DNA of 6,356 bases from Clostridiales bacterium (GCA_012516225.1 JAAYWX010000075.1:1-6356), one strand, 5' to 3'. Shown: positions 1 through 5,890, counted from the first letter of the stretch. Program-made: numbers and translations. Notes: generated from the letters alone by a model not told the origin.

Positions 1-375
1 GTCTGCCTTCATCAGGTCGTCTTTCACCTCATCCATCCACAAAAGGGATGCGTTTGTTATCACCGCAATTTTTATTCCAAGCGGCTTTAGCATTTCTATT
101 GATTTTCCTAAGTTCAAATCAAGCGTTGGTTCTCCATCCGGAACAAAGGAAAAATAATCTGCTTGCCTGTTTTCTTGCTTCAGCCTCTGCAGCTTTTCGG
201 CAGCCTCACAGTATATTTCTTCAGGACTGTAAAAAGCGCGTCTTTGCTCCATCATATGGTTTGTCCTGCCTATTTGGCAATAAATACAAGAATATGAGCA
301 AGTTTTGGGCGGAATGTTGTTGATGCCTATGCTCTGCCCAAGACGTCTTGACGGAACCGGTCCGAATACAATCAT
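1..375 (-). CDS. Radical SAM protein, COG0731 type (5' part, cut by window edge)
   Basis: Reading leftward from 375, the frame stays open for 125 codons to the window edge, so only the N-terminal part is visible. The start GPVPSRRLGQSIGINNIP is the typical opening of COG0731 radical SAM proteins. It is followed by the iron-sulfur motif CSYSCIYC (Cys26, Cys30, Cys33; CX3CX2C), which binds the [4Fe-4S] cluster that cleaves S-adenosylmethionine. Residues around 76-83 (SFVPDGEPTLD) form the glycine-rich SAM-binding strand, and the KIAVITNASLL stretch near residue 105 is the next barrel strand. The start is set by an in-frame stop two codons upstream (TAA at 381-379) and by a GAGGT ribosome site nine bases before the ATG. 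COG0731 includes wyosine-synthesis-like enzymes, but most bacterial members have no known substrate, so I assign only the family. A doubtful open frame overlaps its start by ATGA, and a terminator-like hairpin lies 38 bases upstream. Confidence 0.88.
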   Translation of the reverse strand, partial: MIVFGPVPSRRLGQSIGINNIPPKTCSYSCIYCQIGRTNHMMEQRRAFYSPEEIYCEAAEKLQRLKQENRQADYFSFVPDGEPTLDLNLGKSIEMLKPLGIKIAVITNASLLWMDEVKDDLMKAD

Positions 376-551
376 CTGTTAATGACCTCGATTCTGAAAT
401 ATTGGATATTGGCAAAAGCCGCCCGAAAAAGCCGGGGCGGCTCTCCGATATTCTCCAGTATAAATCGTTCTGCCCATTCGTTCAAGCAATACCGGTTTTT
501 ATTTGTCCTTCTTTGTTTCCATAGCGGCTTTATGCTAACAATTTTTCCCTG
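372..551 (-). other. Doubtful 59-codon open frame ending in an ATGA overlap with the radical SAM gene
   Basis: After a TAG at 554-552 the frame stays open for 59 codons and stops with TGA at 374-372, sharing ATGA with the radical SAM start, as translationally coupled genes do. The predicted peptide has a protein-like stretch, EWAERFILENIGEPPRLF, then AAFANIQYFRIEVINR. I do not recognise it. Against a real gene: there is no ATG or GTG in frame, the only common alternative start is a TTG at 485-483 (37 codons) without a visible ribosome site, and the codons include several (CTA, AGG, CGA, CGG, ATA) that look less favoured in the neighbouring genes. It may be the tail of a decayed gene or chance. 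The hairpin at 413-442 lies inside it and offers a competing, non-coding reading. Confidence 0.25.
413..442 (-). terminator. Terminator-like hairpin in the radical SAM leader
   Basis: On the minus strand AGCCGCCC (442-435) and GGGCGGCT (424-417) form a perfect 8-bp GC-rich stem with a 10-base loop. The stem ends in a run of four T counting its last base, then G. It ends about 40 bases before the radical SAM start codon. Position and shape suit a leader attenuator or a terminator with read-through. The plus-strand side has no T run. If the overlapping open frame is translated, the hairpin would be partly coding. Confidence 0.5.
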
Positions 552-690
552 CTAATGGAAAAAAAGCCCGCCTTCCTGTCCCATATGCGTATGATAATCT
601 TATTTGGCCGCTTTAGCTTTAAGCTTCTTTACAGCAATATAAAAACAAAAAAAGATTTTACCGCAATTTAGCTTTTTATTTTCTGGCAGC

Positions 691-732
691 GAAAATTCCG
701 CGGGTAACAGCCTATGGGCGCTACCCGCGGAA
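691..732 (-). terminator. Rho-independent terminator of the Fe-S protein-hcp operon
   Basis: Six bases after the hcp stop codon, TTCCGCGGGTA (minus strand, 732-722) pairs perfectly with TACCCGCGGAA (706-696) over 11 bp. The apex can pair a further GCC/GGC (710-712 with 717-719). TTTTC follows directly on the minus strand (695-691). This marks the end of the two-gene operon. Confidence 0.82.
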
Positions 733-737
733 GAAAA

Positions 738-2321
738 TTACTTGCCGAGTATCTTTTTAATATCATCTTCCGGTGTTGAAATCGGTGAAATACCGTAATT
801 CTCCACCAAGAAGTTAAGCACATTTGGAGAAATAAAGGCCGGAAGCGAAGGTCCGAGAAGGATGTTTTTGATTCCAAGGTGCAGCAGTGTAAGCAGTATG
901 CAAACCGCTTTCTGTTCATACCACGAAAGCACCATAGAGAGTGGCAGTTCATTCACGCCGCAGTTGAAAGCTTCGGAAAGCGCAAGAGCTACCTGTATTG
1001 CGGAATATGCATCGTTGCACTGTCCCATATCGAGAATACGGGGCAGTCCGCAGACGGTTCCGATGTCAATGTCGTTAAAGCGATACTTGCCGCAGGCTAA
1101 AGTGAGTATAAGCGTATCGGGCGGGGTCCGCTTTACAAATTCGGTATAATAATTGCGCCCCGGCTTTGCTCCGTCACAACCGCCTACAAGGAAGAAATGT
1201 TTTATATCCCCCGCCTTAACAGCTTCGACTATCTTATCCGCCACGCCCAGCACGGCCCCGTGTCCGAATCCGGTTATAACCTGCGTTCCGCCGTTAATAC
1301 CTGTAAAAGCGGTATCTTCCGCAAAACCGCCAAGCTCAAGTGCCTTTTCTATTACAGGCGAAAAGTCCTTTTCTTCCCCGATATGAACGATGCCCGGGAA
1401 AGATACCACAGCAGTTGTAAATACACGGTCAGAATAACTGTCCTTTACCGGCATCAGGCAGTTTGTCGTAAAAAGTATCGGAGCCGGAAGGTTTGCGAAT
1501 TCTTTTTGCTGGTTCTGCCATGCTGTGCCGAAATTGCCTTTAAGGTGCGGATATTGCTTGAGTTTCGGATATGCGTGGGCAGGCAGCATTTCACCGTGGG
1601 TATATACGTTTATGCCCTTATCCTTTGTCTGTTCAAGGAGTATATGCAAATCTTTAAGGTCATGCCCTGTAACCACAATAAACGGACCTTTTTCCACTTT
1701 AAGAGGTACCGTTGTCGGAACTGGCACACCATAAGTTTCTGTATTGGCTTTGTCAAGCAGCGCCATGCATTTTAAGTTCACTTCTCCTACTTTGAGAACT
1801 ATGGGCAAAAGCTGCTCCATGCCAAGGTTTTCTCCTATCACCGATAGTCCTTCAATAAGGAAGGCATTAACCATATCGTCCGCATATCCCAAGACCATGG
1901 CATGATAAGCATACGCCGCCATTCCTCGCAACCCGAACAAAATAAGTGATTTCAGCGAGCGTATGTCTTCATCGGTATTCCAAAGTTCTTCCATATCATA
2001 GTCTTCTGGACCTGAAACATCGCCTTTCTTTGAAACAAGCTGGTTCTTCTTTTTTCTGACTTCCTCAGTTTTATCTCTGATGGATTCATCATCGAAATTA
2101 ACGTTAGTTACCGTGGTGAACAGCCCTTCAAGAATAAGCCTGTTTGTTTCCGCATCCGGATTCATTCCCTTGGCGGCGCGTGCCAGCCCTATAAGCGTAC
2201 CTGTCAGTTCATCCTGAAAATAGGCAGTATCCGATTTTTTCCCGCAGACACCCATTTTTCCCATGCATCCGACACATCCTGCCGTCTGCTCGCACTGAAA
2301 ACAAAACATTTCCTTTGTCAT
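738..2321 (-). CDS. hcp: Hybrid-cluster protein (hydroxylamine / NO reductase)
   Basis: This 527-aa cytoplasmic Fe-S protein reduces nitric oxide (and hydroxylamine in vitro) and protects anaerobes from nitrosative stress. The N-terminal cluster site is C7-X2-C10-X8-C19-X6-C26 (FCFQC, GCM, VCGK), with an additional Cys16. All ligands of the hybrid 4Fe-2S-2O cluster are visible: His220 (VTGHDLKDL), Glu244 (THGEMLPAH), Cys288 (TTNCLMP), Cys382 (VGGCDGAKPGR), Cys410 (LACGKYRFN), Cys435 (GQCNDAYSA), then Glu469 and Lys471 (WYEQKAV). The 24- and 44-residue spacings between the first three match the known proteins, so it should be active. Length fits the class with the full helical N-terminal domain. 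The ATG has a strong GAGGTGAT ribosome site at 2333-2326. It lies 34 bases after the Fe-S protein gene on the same strand, forms one operon with it, and ends at a clear terminator. Control by the divergent HcpR is inferred from family knowledge. Confidence 0.97.
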   Translation of the reverse strand: MTKEMFCFQCEQTAGCVGCMGKMGVCGKKSDTAYFQDELTGTLIGLARAAKGMNPDAETNRLILEGLFTTVTNVNFDDESIRDKTEEVRKKKNQLVSKKGDVSGPEDYDMEELWNTDEDIRSLKSLILFGLRGMAAYAYHAMVLGYADDMVNAFLIEGLSVIGENLGMEQLLPIVLKVGEVNLKCMALLDKANTETYGVPVPTTVPLKVEKGPFIVVTGHDLKDLHILLEQTKDKGINVYTHGEMLPAHAYPKLKQYPHLKGNFGTAWQNQQKEFANLPAPILFTTNCLMPVKDSYSDRVFTTAVVSFPGIVHIGEEKDFSPVIEKALELGGFAEDTAFTGINGGTQVITGFGHGAVLGVADKIVEAVKAGDIKHFFLVGGCDGAKPGRNYYTEFVKRTPPDTLILTLACGKYRFNDIDIGTVCGLPRILDMGQCNDAYSAIQVALALSEAFNCGVNELPLSMVLSWYEQKAVCILLTLLHLGIKNILLGPSLPAFISPNVLNFLVENYGISPISTPEDDIKKILGK

Positions 2322-2355
2322 TCAAATCACCTCAAAAATAAATTTTTAATAAATG

Positions 2356-3057
2356 TCAATCCAAAACCCGTCCGTCTGTAGAGATGGTTACAACCTGCCA
2401 CGGCAAAAACTTTCCGCTGTTTTTCAGCGCCGTTATCGCGGCATGTTCAATTCCTCCGCAGCAAGGTACTTCCATGCGTACCACAGTCACGCTTTTTATA
2501 TTGTTATTTTTTATAATTTCCGTCAGCTTTTCGGTATAATCAACGCTGTCCAGTTTAGGGCTTCCTATAAGGGTTACGCGGTTTTTTATAAAGCGGTTAT
2601 GGAAGTCACCGTAAGCATAAGCCGCACAGTCGGCAGATATAAGAAGGTTTGCATTGTCAAAATACGGCGCGTTCACTGGAACAAGCTTTATTTGTACAGG
2701 CCACTGTGAAAGTCTGCTCAAAACGGGCTCCGTGTTTGTTCGGGCCGCGGCATCTTCTGCCCGGCTTATCATTTTTGACTGTGTTCCCGGACAGCCGCAC
2801 GGCAGCGTATTCTGTACTCCGTCAGCCTTGTTTGCTCTGACCGCTTCTTCATTGTAGGCTGCGGCTTCGCGTTCCGTAAAAGTTATTGCTCCCATCGGGC
2901 AAGCGGGAAGGCAGTCGCCAAGTCCGTCGCAATAGTCATCGCGCAGGAGCTTTGCTTTGCCGTTCACCATGCCAATCGCACCTTCATGGCAAGCCGCGGC
3001 ACAAGCTCCGCAGCCATTGCATTTTTCCTCATCAATCTGTATTATTCTCCGTATCAT
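2356..3057 (-). CDS. 4Fe-4S ferredoxin-type protein of the hcp operon
   Basis: A 233-aa cytoplasmic protein with an N-terminal ferredoxin domain and a longer C-terminal domain, of a family often encoded beside hcp in clostridia. Cluster motif one is C13-X2-C16-X2-C19-X3-C23 (CNGCGACAAAC). Motif two is C43-X5-C49-X3-C53-P (CDGLGDCLPACP), where the usual middle cysteine position is Leu46, so the second cluster lacks one standard ligand. Downstream are a CGCPG motif (Cys87, Cys89), ADCAAYA (Cys144) and PCCGG (Cys199, Cys200), so further metal or redox chemistry is possible. In IGSPKLD, Ser166 stands where, from memory, relatives carry Cys. The start has an ideal AAGGAGG site (3071-3065), seven bases before the ATG. 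It is the first gene of the operon with hcp. A role as electron donor to Hcp is inferred; no reductase partner gene is visible here. Confidence 0.9.
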   Translation of the reverse strand: MIRRIIQIDEEKCNGCGACAAACHEGAIGMVNGKAKLLRDDYCDGLGDCLPACPMGAITFTEREAAAYNEEAVRANKADGVQNTLPCGCPGTQSKMISRAEDAAARTNTEPVLSRLSQWPVQIKLVPVNAPYFDNANLLISADCAAYAYGDFHNRFIKNRVTLIGSPKLDSVDYTEKLTEIIKNNNIKSVTVVRMEVPCCGGIEHAAITALKNSGKFLPWQVVTISTDGRVLD

Positions 3058-3175
3058 AAACTTTCCTCCTTAAAAAATAAGCATTGGTTTTCTCTTAATG
3101 GACATTTTAAGTTTTTGTAAAGACTCTGTTTTCGTATTTTCTGCTCTTAATAAGCTGTGACCTTTAGCCGTTTTA

Positions 3176-3204
3176 TTGACTTTACGGGCTGATTATACTA
3201 CAAT
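3176..3204 (+). promoter_or_regulatory. Sigma-70-type promoter of hcpR
   Basis: TTGACT (3176-3181) and TACAAT (3199-3204) are separated by exactly 17 bases, close to consensus. Transcription would begin near 3211, about 39 bases before the hcpR ATG. An alternative TATACT at 3194-3199 would have a spacer of only 12 bases and is less likely. Confidence 0.65.
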
Positions 3205-3218
3205 AAATAAAACAATAC

Positions 3219-3234
3219 CGTTGTATTTACAACG
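3219..3234. promoter_or_regulatory. Inverted repeat CGTTGT-ATTT-ACAACG, candidate HcpR operator
   Basis: A perfect 6-4-6 inverted repeat lies just downstream of the predicted hcpR transcription start and ends 15 bases before the ATG. Dyad symmetry and size suit a Crp/Fnr dimer. This position would block transcription, so negative autoregulation is the natural inference. Binding by HcpR itself is not shown by the sequence. Confidence 0.5.
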
Positions 3235-3249
3235 TAATTAGGGGGCAGT

Positions 3250-3915
3250 ATGAAAAAATATTTTAATATAATAAAAAAATCGCCGCTTTTCAGCGGCGTA
3301 TCTGATGAAGAACTTGAAATCATGCTTAAATGCCTGTCTGCCTCAATACAGGATTACTCAAAAGGGCAGTTTATCCTGCGTTCAGGCGACAATGTAAGCT
3401 CCGTCGGAATGGTTCTTTCAGGAAGCGTCCATATTATCAAAGAAGATTTCTGGGGAAACCGAAATATAATCTCAGCCTCAGCTCCGGGACAACTTTTTGC
3501 CGAAACATACGCTTTTGCCCACGGTGCACCGCTAAACGTAAGCGCAGTGGCGGAGGAGCCTTCAACCGTACTGTTCTTTGATGCACACCGTATCCTGACG
3601 GTGTGTTCTTCCGCCTGCGGATTTCATACAAAGCTTATACGGAACCTTCTTTCGGTATTTGCAGAAAAGAATCTCATTCTGAACGAAAAACTGACTCATA
3701 TGACCCAGCGTACAACGAGGGAAAAACTTCTTTCCTACCTTTCCTCGGAAGCTGTCCGCCACGGCAGTCCCTCTTTTGAGATACCGTTTAACCGCCAGCA
3801 GCTTGCGGATTATCTTTCCGTTGACAGAAGTTCTATGTCAAACGAGCTTTGCAAAATGAGAGATGAGGGCATACTTTCTTTCAAAAAAAACAGTTTTGTA
3901 CTTAAAACACTTTAG
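3250..3915 (+). CDS. hcpR: Crp/Fnr-family nitrosative-stress regulator, HcpR-like
   Basis: A 221-aa transcription factor. Residues about 11-115 form the cyclic-nucleotide-binding-like sensor barrel (SPLFSGVSDEEL, YSKGQFILRSGD, GMVLSGSVHIIKED, PGQLFAETYAF). Residues about 125-160 are the dimer helix, and 175-215 the winged helix-turn-helix (FNRQQLADYLSVDRSSMSNE, with recognition helix near 192-207). There is no Fnr-type N-terminal cysteine cluster, which fits HcpR proteins; studied members bind haem and sense NO. The HcpR name rests on fold plus location divergent from the hcp operon, which is its usual target. The ATG follows a GGGGG ribosome site at 3241-3245. It has its own promoter and a palindrome in the leader. 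No clear terminator follows before the exporter promoter. Another Crp/Fnr subgroup remains possible. Confidence 0.88.
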   Translation: MKKYFNIIKKSPLFSGVSDEELEIMLKCLSASIQDYSKGQFILRSGDNVSSVGMVLSGSVHIIKEDFWGNRNIISASAPGQLFAETYAFAHGAPLNVSAVAEEPSTVLFFDAHRILTVCSSACGFHTKLIRNLLSVFAEKNLILNEKLTHMTQRTTREKLLSYLSSEAVRHGSPSFEIPFNRQQLADYLSVDRSSMSNELCKMRDEGILSFKKNSFVLKTL

Positions 3916-3943
3916 ATTTACAATTTTTGAAATAAAATAATTG

Positions 3944-3956
3944 TTTGTTGAACAAA
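3944..3956. promoter_or_regulatory. Palindrome TTTGTT-G-AACAAA over the exporter -35 box
   Basis: A perfect 6-1-6 inverted repeat overlaps the -35 element (3948-3953) of the exporter promoter, a classic repressor position. A looser arm pair, ACAATT (3920-3925) and AATTGT (3939-3944), sits just upstream. The regulator is unknown. Confidence 0.45.
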
Positions 3957-3976
3957 TTCCGAATTTTCTATATAAT
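3948..3976 (+). promoter_or_regulatory. Sigma-70-type promoter of the MFS exporter
   Basis: TTGAAC (3948-3953) and TATAAT (3971-3976) have a 17-base spacer, one of the best promoter matches in the window. Predicted start is near 3983, about 26 bases before the ATG. The exporter is therefore probably transcribed independently of hcpR. Confidence 0.75.
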
Positions 3977-4008
3977 ACAATGCGACTATATAAAGAGAAG
4001 GCGTAAAA

Positions 4009-5226
4009 ATGACTGTAAATAACCCTTTCAGCGCACTTAAGCACAAAAATTTCAGATATTATTGGTTGGGTATGTGCATCTCGACTATCGGCACATGGAT
4101 GCAGAATGTGGCACAGCCTTGGCTTGCATATAAGCTTACAAATTCTGCGTTCCTGCTCAGTCTTATAGGGGCGCTGCAGTTTTTGCCCATGCTTATGTTT
4201 TCACTTTTTGCGGGAGTATTGGTGGACAGGCTTTCCAAAAAGAAAATTTTGCTTTTTACGCAGACAGCTTCACTTATAACAACTTTTTTGCTTGCTTTCC
4301 TCGTTTGGACAGGAAAAATCCAATACTGGCACCTCCTTGCGGCTGCCGCCGTACTTGGCGTAATTAATACTCTTGATATGCCCGCCAGGCAGGCTTTTAT
4401 TATCGAGCTTGTCGATAAAGGACACCTTATGAACGCCATAGCGCTTAATTCTGCGGTGTTTAACCTTGCCAGAACCATAGGTCCTGCCGCAGCTGGCATA
4501 GTTATGGATTTATGGGGTATAGAGGCCTGCTTTTTTATCAACTCAATCAGCTTTGCAGCCGTAGTTTTCAGCTTGTTTTTCATACATCCGAACGAATCGG
4601 AAAAGTCCGTAAAAAAAGAAGAAAGCATAATGAAAAATATAGCAGAAGGATTAAAGTATATTTACACGAAAAAAATTCTTCTCGCAACTATACTTATAAT
4701 GGGTGTGGTCGGAACATTTGCAATTAATTTCAACGTCCTTGTCACTGTATTCTCCGTTCAGTCACTGGGACAGAGTGAAACAGGATACGGTCTATTGATG
4801 TCGTGTATGGGAATGGGTTCGTTTATGGGTGCTATGCTTGTGGCCTCTATAAGCAAGTCCGGCCCGAAAAAATTTGTAATGTATATTGTTCCCGTTCTGG
4901 TTGGCCTTTCACTCATTGCAATAGGTTTAACGAAATCTTATTCGCTGGCTTGCATTGCTCTCGCTGTGGCAGGATTTTTCTTTGTGATGTATTCGTCAAC
5001 TGCAAACTCAGCTATTCAGATAAATACGGACGCAGAACATCTCGGCAGGGTTATGAGTGTTTATACCTTGGTGTTTGCAGGCTCCACTCCAATAGGCAAT
5101 CTTTTTGCCGGTGCTATAACGGAGCGGCTGGATGCCCGCTTAGGCTTTATTTCCTGCGGCGCTGCGATAATAGTTCTACTTCTGCCAATTTATATCTATC
5201 TTGCACGGTTGTCAAAAAAAGCTTAA
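4009..5226 (+). CDS. MFS exporter, MFS_3 / EntS-like (DHA3) family
   Basis: A 405-aa inner-membrane transporter with about 12 hydrophobic segments. The first are near 18-40, 48-72, 79-100 and 107-121; a charged central loop lies at about 194-222 (ESEKSVKKEES); the second half starts at about 223. Loop 2-3 has the MFS motif A form GVLVDRLSKKK (69-79). DMPARQAFIIELV (123-135), RTIGPAAAG (155-163) and GRVMSVYTLVFAGSTPIGN (346-364) are typical of the MFS_3 branch, which includes EntS and DHA3 drug exporters. It should use the proton gradient to export a small molecule; the substrate cannot be read from the sequence. Length is normal and no key segment is missing. The ATG has a GAAGG site seven bases upstream. 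It has its own strong promoter with a palindrome over the -35 box. A link to redox stress is suggested only by its neighbours. Confidence 0.92.
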   Translation: MTVNNPFSALKHKNFRYYWLGMCISTIGTWMQNVAQPWLAYKLTNSAFLLSLIGALQFLPMLMFSLFAGVLVDRLSKKKILLFTQTASLITTFLLAFLVWTGKIQYWHLLAAAAVLGVINTLDMPARQAFIIELVDKGHLMNAIALNSAVFNLARTIGPAAAGIVMDLWGIEACFFINSISFAAVVFSLFFIHPNESEKSVKKEESIMKNIAEGLKYIYTKKILLATILIMGVVGTFAINFNVLVTVFSVQSLGQSETGYGLLMSCMGMGSFMGAMLVASISKSGPKKFVMYIVPVLVGLSLIAIGLTKSYSLACIALAVAGFFFVMYSSTANSAIQINTDAEHLGRVMSVYTLVFAGSTPIGNLFAGAITERLDARLGFISCGAAIIVLLLPIYIYLARLSKKA

Positions 5227-5234
5227 GGATAAAA

Positions 5235-5265
5235 AAGCGGGTGCGATAATTTCTCGCGCCCGCTT
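5235..5265. terminator. Bidirectional terminator between the exporter and desulfoferrodoxin genes
   Basis: AAGCGGGTGCGA (5235-5246) pairs with TCGCGCCCGCTT (5254-5265) over 12 positions with one G-T wobble and a 7-base loop. It starts eight bases after the exporter stop. On the minus strand six T follow the stem, so it works best for the leftward desulfoferrodoxin transcript, 105 bases past that stop. On the plus strand the tail TTAAATTT is weaker. Confidence 0.82.
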
Positions 5266-5370
5266 AAATTTGAATAAAAAATATAATGGCTTAGTTTGTC
5301 CGGTTGCTCCGTATGCTGAAAAGAATAACGATTGGAAGAGGTTTACCCGTTTACTGCATAAAATTATCAG

Positions 5371-5754
5371 CTATGCTTCAGCTTTCCATAGCCCATGGAG
5401 GTTGCAGTAAGCAAAAGCCGAAACAAGCTTATCATCGTCGGTAAGCGCGAACTCTACGGCAGGTGTCCCGATCGTCTCCAGATTTTTGCGCTGTCCGCCT
5501 TTTTCCGTCTGTATATAGATCCATGCGATGTGATGTTCTTCGGTCATGGGATGCGGGGCTGATCCAACTTCAATTCTGACTTTTCTCCCCTCCGTTTTAA
5601 TAACGGGAACATGCTTCTCTGAAGAAGCATCGGTAATGTTGGGCACAAGCTCGGTCATCGGCTCTCCGCAGCATACAACTTTCACTCCGGAGCTGTGCAC
5701 AAAGCCGATAAGGTTTCCGCAATGTTTGCAGATATAAAATTTTTGTTCTTTCAT
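5371..5754 (-). CDS. dfx: Desulfoferrodoxin (superoxide reductase, two-iron class)
   Basis: A 127-aa cytoplasmic enzyme that reduces superoxide to hydrogen peroxide without making oxygen, normally using rubredoxin as electron donor. The N-terminal desulforedoxin domain holds the Fe(Cys)4 centre I: Cys9 and Cys12 (ICKHC) and Cys28-Cys29 (VCCGEPM). The C-terminal immunoglobulin-like domain holds centre II: His48 (EKHVP), His68 (PHPM), His74 (EEHHI), Cys117 and His120 (YCNLHG), with the conserved Glu46-Lys47 pair before His48. All ligands are present and the length is typical. The same frame has an ATG 13 codons upstream (5793), but family proteins start near MKEQKFYIC, and an AAAGGA site lies nine bases before the 5754 ATG, so I choose that. 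Convergent with the exporter. No rubredoxin gene is visible in the window. Confidence 0.95.
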   Translation of the reverse strand: MKEQKFYICKHCGNLIGFVHSSGVKVVCCGEPMTELVPNITDASSEKHVPVIKTEGRKVRIEVGSAPHPMTEEHHIAWIYIQTEKGGQRKNLETIGTPAVEFALTDDDKLVSAFAYCNLHGLWKAEA

Positions 5755-5861
5755 TGAGACCAATCCTTTCTCTAATTTTGAACAGAAGAGCACAGTCTGA
5801 TAACTTTGTACAACATATTGTGTATTTTGTTCTAAAATTTGCGTTTATCTGCTATATTTTG

Positions 5862-5890
5862 AGTATATCCATTTATTTATAAATATGCAA
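5862..5890 (-). promoter_or_regulatory. Candidate promoter of the desulfoferrodoxin gene
   Basis: On the minus strand TTGCAT (5890-5885) and TATACT (5867-5862) have a 17-base spacer. Transcription would start near 5855, giving a leader of about 100 bases before the ATG at 5754. The 26-bp palindrome at 5892-5917 abuts the -35 box, where an activator or repressor could act. Confidence 0.5.

Larger units (their letters stand above)
376..737. other. 362-base stretch without a confident gene
   Basis: Between the radical SAM start and the hcp stop I find no gene I would defend. From right to left it holds the hcp terminator (691-732), an A/T-rich block with T runs on the minus strand (about 640-680), a segment rich in AAGCTT/AAAGC words (about 608-632), a G-rich segment followed by seven T on the minus strand (about 559-575), and the terminator-like hairpin at 413-442. 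The radical SAM gene reads in the same direction as hcp, so any promoter it owns should be here. I cannot pick a convincing -35/-10 pair. A structured 5' leader is possible. Confidence 0.4.
3058..3249. promoter_or_regulatory. Divergent control region between the hcp operon and hcpR
   Basis: This 192-base spacer separates the leftward Fe-S protein-hcp operon from rightward hcpR. The hcpR side has a clear promoter and a palindrome, listed separately. The hcp side has only weak candidates on the minus strand: TTTACA at 3121-3116 with TTAAGA 17 bases on (3098-3093), or TAAAAT at 3109-3104 with no good -35 box. A weak core promoter would suit an activator-dependent operon. I did not find a second clear copy of the hcpR-side palindrome near it. 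Confidence 0.6.

Noticed and set aside
48..323. 91-codon plus-strand open frame with a signal-peptide-like start
   Set aside because: It is antisense to the radical SAM gene, whose CX3CX2C motif and family-typical N-terminus are unmistakable. The hydrophobic start is a by-product of the opposite strand.
382..555. 57-codon plus-strand open frame in the radical SAM leader
   Set aside because: No ribosome site or promoter, low-complexity hydrophobic tail, and no recognisable motif.
1197..1775. 192-codon plus-strand open frame opposite hcp, and shorter ones at 862-1149, 879-1100, 1153-1386 and 1525-1734
   Set aside because: They lie antisense to hcp, whose protein shows all cluster ligands. Their translations have no family signature, so they are shadows.
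2353..2709. 118-codon plus-strand open frame opposite the Fe-S protein gene
   Set aside because: It is antisense to a conserved ferredoxin-type gene, and its start lies between two operon genes with no ribosome site or promoter of its own.
4059..4628. 189-codon minus-strand open frame opposite the exporter
   Set aside because: The opposite strand encodes a full MFS protein with clear motifs. The antisense frame has no recognisable domain.
5755..5793. Thirteen-codon N-terminal extension of desulfoferrodoxin from the ATG at 5793
   Set aside because: The extension is not typical of the family and the internal ATG at 5754 has a properly spaced AAAGGA site.
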